Assembly (NCBI GenBank): GCA_910576545.1
Contig: CAJTKM010000001.1
Location: 62,001 to 126,000, forward strand
Reading direction: 5' to 3'
Length of the DNA stretch: 64,000 bases
DNA from: Lachnospiraceae bacterium
GTDB lineage: Bacteria > Bacillota > Clostridia > Lachnospirales > Anaerotignaceae
A program made the translations under genes and the position numbers. The notes under the pieces are model-generated. The model was not told the origin of the DNA, did no database searches, and worked only from the letters and a program-made list of their open reading frames with translations. Shown in pieces: positions 60,906-64,000 of this stretch. Each line of letters opens with the position of its first letter. The stretch's first letter is position 1.

Positions 60906-62375
60906 TTACTCCAAAACTGCGCTGACGTGCGCGGCGGGGCCATTTATGGCAATGGCCTGTTCGTATGTGTCGTAGCCGTCCTTTTCTACCCGTACGTTGT
61001 AAATGCCATAAGGCAGGTTTATCTGCATGGGTGCAATGCCTGTTTCTTCGTTGTTGATATAGACTGTCGCGCCGTCACAGTCCGCTGTGACGGTCAGCGT
61101 GCCGTATTGGATTTCTTTTTGCAGCTCGGCATTCACAGTGAGCGTTGCCTGATTCAGCGTGACATGGCTGTTCCATTCCAGATAGCCGTTTTTCAGGATA
61201 ACCAAATCATATTCCCCAAGCGGAAGGACTGCGGGAGAACTGCTGTCCACAAGTGTGCCGTTGATATACAGCTTATAATCGCTGACGTTTGCGTTAATCA
61301 GTATGACGCCGACCTTTTCCTGTGCTTTGGAAAGATCGCAGAGGTATTCCTCGCCCGTTTCTACAAAAATATTGTCCGTTCGGGTTTCGATATTGTCGCC
61401 GGTTACGGTGATCGTATGCGTACCCTCGCTTACGGCAATGCGTTCTATTTCTTCAAGGGGGATTTCCTCCTCCTCGTCCAGCCGGAACTTGCCGTTTTTG
61501 ATATTCTCTCTGTGTTCCACAACGATATACCCATGATATTCCAGCACTTCGACCGACCAGACGAGGTCCTCCACGCCTTTCAGCCGCAGAATATCACAGG
61601 GCTCTAAATCCTTCGGGGAGATTTCCTCACCCTTATAAAAAAACTTCGCTTTTTTTCCGTACTCAAACGATTCATCTTCGCCGGAAAGCGTACGTTTTGC
61701 CGCGTCAACGGTCAGCCCGGTGATTTCCTGACTGTGTATGCCATTGCCGTAATCCATGGAAAGCGCATGTTCGCCGGTGCTGTCCAGCTTAACCATCAGC
61801 AGGTCGCCTTCCAACGGCAGGCTGCCATAAGCGATGTTCCGCCCCTGAGCATCTGTCAGGACAGTATCCTCGTTGAGTGTGATGGTTTTACTGCGGTCGG
61901 CTTTGATATCGTAAACAACAAGCTCGCCTCCGTCCAAAAGGCCTTCGACCAGCATGGGTACGGCGTCCATTTCCTGCGGCTCCGGCCCGGCAGGGCTGCG
62001 GAACCCGCCCTTTGCCAGAAAAAAGAACAGGATGCAGGTTACAACTGCCGCCGCCGTTGCCAGCCCGATGAGTTTTTTTGTGCGGTCAGGCTTGTCCGCG
62101 TCATCGTCCCTGTTTCCGTTATCCATATGGCGGCTGGGCCGGGGCGTTTCCTGCGTTTCAAAGATTTCCCCGTCCGGCTCTGGTTCATCAGGGTCTTCCG
62201 CGGGTTCGGGCGGTTCGTCGAACCGTTCGGATTCAAAGGCGTTCAGAAATTCGTTTTTATCGCCCAGTTCATCATCCGGTTCGGATTCCAGTTCCTTTAG
62301 TTTCTCGTTTATATCGTCCAGACGAATGGTTTCGTCGAGATTTCTGTCCTCTCTCTCAAAATGATAGTCCTTCAC
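60906..62375 (-). CDS. PEGA-domain membrane protein
   Basis: 489 residues. An acidic cytosolic N terminus of about 130 residues with several Pro/Glu/Asp runs, one membrane helix (LIGLATAAAVVTCILFFFLA), then an extracytoplasmic region of mainly beta structure. The last 140 residues hold two PEGA-like repeats: KLYINGTLVDSSSPAVLPLG with LVILKNGYLEWNSHV, and ATVYINNEETGIAPMQINLP with NVRVEKDGYDTYEQAI. PEGA domains are surface beta sandwiches. Function is unknown. Confidence 0.82.
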   Translation of the reverse strand: MKDYHFEREDRNLDETIRLDDINEKLKELESEPDDELGDKNEFLNAFESERFDEPPEPAEDPDEPEPDGEIFETQETPRPSRHMDNGNRDDDADKPDRTKKLIGLATAAAVVTCILFFFLAKGGFRSPAGPEPQEMDAVPMLVEGLLDGGELVVYDIKADRSKTITLNEDTVLTDAQGRNIAYGSLPLEGDLLMVKLDSTGEHALSMDYGNGIHSQEITGLTVDAAKRTLSGEDESFEYGKKAKFFYKGEEISPKDLEPCDILRLKGVEDLVWSVEVLEYHGYIVVEHRENIKNGKFRLDEEEEIPLEEIERIAVSEGTHTITVTGDNIETRTDNIFVETGEEYLCDLSKAQEKVGVILINANVSDYKLYINGTLVDSSSPAVLPLGEYDLVILKNGYLEWNSHVTLNQATLTVNAELQKEIQYGTLTVTADCDGATVYINNEETGIAPMQINLPYGIYNVRVEKDGYDTYEQAIAINGPAAHVSAVLE

Positions 62376-62579
62376 AGGTTTCCCTCCTTCAGAGAAAATT
62401 AAGAACTTTTCTCTATTTTATACGTTTCCCTGTGAAGTTGCAAGGGAAAATGCGCCAAACCTGCAAAAGCTGAAAGATTCCCCGGGATTTCTGGAACGGG
62501 ACGCTGGCCTGCACGCCTAAAACCCTGCTCCCTTTTCTCAAAGCAAGTCACAGGCGTATCCTCCGGTTTATAAAAACTC

Positions 62580-62842
62580 AGCCGCATGAATATGCGGTTG
62601 ATAGACTGTCAAAGGATCTATTTTTGTATCGCGGAAGGGTCCGGGAAACGAAGCATTTCCCGAATGGAATCCGCAGGACGGGCTTTGCCCGCTGAGGAAA
62701 AGGGTGAGTTTCAAGGCTTTCTGCGATTTTTCAGAAAGCCATAGCATTGCGCAGCAGCTTCGGGGAAGCTTCGCTTTGCGCCGACCGGAGCGGAGAAGAT
62801 GCCCCCTTGTGGGGGCTTGGGGGCAAAGCCCCCAAGATTTTA
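62580..62842. repeat. Hairpin-rich repeat beside MITE-like copy C
   Basis: AGCCGCATGAATATGCGGTT, GACGGGCTTTGCCCGC, TTTCTGCGATTTTTCAGAAAG-like arms, and CTTGGGGGCAAAGCCCCCAAG at 62818-62838, a perfect hairpin ending next to the MITE-like element. The whole 628-bp gap 62376-63003 shows no gene. Confidence 0.65.
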
Positions 62843-62843
62843 A

Positions 62844-63004
62844 GAACTTATCCGTAAATAAGATACATGCAGACTGCACAGTCAGATTTTTCGGCAGGCA
62901 GGGAGCTTTTTTGCAGGCGTACCGGGTGGTACGGCAGGGAAAAGCGACAAAGTCTGCCGGAAAAGGTGGGGCAGGATGTGCGCAGATAATTTACGGATAG
63001 GTTC
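62844..63004 (+). mobile_element. MITE-like element, family 2, copy C (161 bp)
   Basis: Same orientation and nearly the same sequence as copy A. TAA flanks both sides (62841-62843, 63005-63007). Its last base plus TA of the duplicated target forms the TAG stop of the CotS-like gene on the minus strand. Confidence 0.85.
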
Positions 63005-63990
63005 TAAATCCCCTGTAGAATTTCACGCAGACGCCTGCCGTTCTCCTGTTCCCCTGCGGCGGCAGTCAGGCGTTCCTGCATTGCAGGGGATACGCATGCG
63101 CGCCGCTTGTTGTAATACTGGTTTACAAGCCGCAGGAATTTCTCCGGATACAGATTCATGCCCTCCAGCAATATGATATCAGAAGCAGAGAGCGGGCAGT
63201 GCCTGCTGTAAGCAGCAAGCATTTTTTCCGCGCCGCCGCCGTTTCCGTCCGTTTTTTTCATGTACCGCCGCAGATATGCCGCCAAATCCGCTAATGGTAT
63301 CTCGGATATGCAGCGGTCAAAGCCCGCCACAAAAATACTGCCGGAATCGTCCAGCCGCAGATTTTCCCCTTTGTACGCATTGTGGCAAAAGCCGCCGTTC
63401 TGCTCTGTCTGTTCTGCCAGCGCGGTATAGCCTCCGCGTTCCAGCAATTCTTCCGCCTCCGCCGTCTGCTCCATGCAGGGCTTGTAGTACCCTAAAATCA
63501 ACAGGTCAATCGGGTCATAGCCCGATTTATGGTCAATCCTCCGCTTGATTTTTGCCAGCTCCCCCCTGCGCCTTGCGTAAAGCCCTGGCAGGCGGTCTTT
63601 TTCCCAGCGCGCGTGCGGGCTTTGCAGCCCCTTTGCCGCGGCATGCAGACGCCCCAGCGTTTCTGCACCCTTTACGAAATCCGCCGCGCTTTCCTCAGCC
63701 AGCGGAGCAGAAGGCATGGGGTCCTCCAGTGTGTAAAGGATACCATCTTTTCTATAAAACGGCTCGCCGTCCTGCGCGGGGTAAAGCCGGCTGACAGAAG
63801 GAAAACCGTTCTGCCTGAGCCGCGCTTTTACATCATAAGCAAGCCGGAGGTTCTCCGCGTTTCCCCTGGGCTTTTTCAGCTCCCGAAGGCCCGCGTCTGT
63901 ACGGCAGACCAGGCCGGAGCGGGTGCGGCTGCCGCCCCGATAGCGCAGTCCATAGCCGTCCCATAATATTTTTTCGTAAATATCTTCCAT
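63004..63990 (-). CDS. CotS-family spore coat protein (APH-kinase fold)
   Basis: 328 residues, full length for the family. The N-terminal lobe contains ENLRLAYDVKARLRQNGFPS and YTLEDPMPSAPLAEESAADF. The C lobe has GGFCHNAYKGENLRLDD, the Brenner-type HxxxxxN motif with His and Asn, and IFVAGFDRCISEIPLADLAA with the metal Asp. CotS-type proteins resemble choline/aminoglycoside kinases and sit in the spore coat or modify it. Stop TAG lies at the edge of a MITE-like insertion; without the insertion the stop would be TAA at the same codon. Confidence 0.85.
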   Translation of the reverse strand: MEDIYEKILWDGYGLRYRGGSRTRSGLVCRTDAGLRELKKPRGNAENLRLAYDVKARLRQNGFPSVSRLYPAQDGEPFYRKDGILYTLEDPMPSAPLAEESAADFVKGAETLGRLHAAAKGLQSPHARWEKDRLPGLYARRRGELAKIKRRIDHKSGYDPIDLLILGYYKPCMEQTAEAEELLERGGYTALAEQTEQNGGFCHNAYKGENLRLDDSGSIFVAGFDRCISEIPLADLAAYLRRYMKKTDGNGGGAEKMLAAYSRHCPLSASDIILLEGMNLYPEKFLRLVNQYYNKRRACVSPAMQERLTAAAGEQENGRRLREILQGI

Positions 63991-64000
63991 CGTTCATTCC

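Overview
The window looks like the chromosome of a motile, endospore-forming anaerobic member of the Clostridia, most likely in or near the Lachnospirales. The organism call is an inference. It rests on a Clostridia-style flagellar/chemotaxis superoperon with FliY, CheC, CheD and CheV, on sporulation genes (spmA, spmB, cwlD, a YhcN-like lipoprotein, a CotS-like kinase), on Gram-positive Shine-Dalgarno sites, and on the families recognised. No rRNA, tRNA or CRISPR array was seen.

Layout. 1-6.7 kb: housekeeping genes (LysR-type fragment, tadA, a VCBS lipoprotein, spmB-spmA, an AbrB-like regulator, a MATE transporter, an HD hydrolase) and a frameshifted gene remnant. 6.9-14.75 kb: an A+T-richer integrative element bounded by AGGGGT(T) direct repeats. 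It carries a rolling-circle Rep, a tyrosine integrase, an excisionase-like protein, two XRE regulators and cargo that includes an Nmad3-type putative nucleotide-modification protein, a lipoprotein and several unknown small genes. 14.8-19.6 kb: ychF, small membrane proteins and a methyl-accepting chemotaxis receptor with a candidate sigma-D promoter.

20.1-48.4 kb: one long flagellar and chemotaxis superoperon, read rightward from a good sigma-A promoter at about 20.15 kb: flgB-flgC-fliE-fliF-fliG-fliH-fliI-fliJ-fliK-flgD-(flagellar operon protein)-flgE-flbD-motA-motB-fliM-fliY-cheY-fliO-fliP-fliQ-fliR-flhB-flhA-fliA-two FlgF/FlgG proteins-cheC-cheD-cheV-EAL/HDOD. Together these make the export apparatus, rod, hook, stator, C-ring switch, the flagellar sigma factor and the adaptation branch of chemotaxis. 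fliL, flhF, flhG, cheA, cheW, cheB and cheR are not present. Hairpin-rich mosaic repeats interrupt the operon at five or more places.

48.4-64 kb: cwlD, a decayed livF fragment, cysK, a TraX-like gene, a copper P-type ATPase with a C-terminal chaperone domain that has its own internal start, a pyridoxamine-oxidase-like (Nim-type) gene, a second cell-wall amidase, a flavodoxin-like reductase, thiD under a TPP riboswitch, a decayed and an intact zinc-ribbon membrane protein, pgcA, a PEGA protein and a CotS-like kinase.

Two families of small non-autonomous inverted-repeat elements (MITE-like) are scattered through the chromosomal part: family 1 has two copies (5.6 and 48.4 kb) and family 2 has three (51.7, 54.8 and 62.9 kb). 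In two cases the element sits exactly in a stop codon and leaves a new TAG stop in place.
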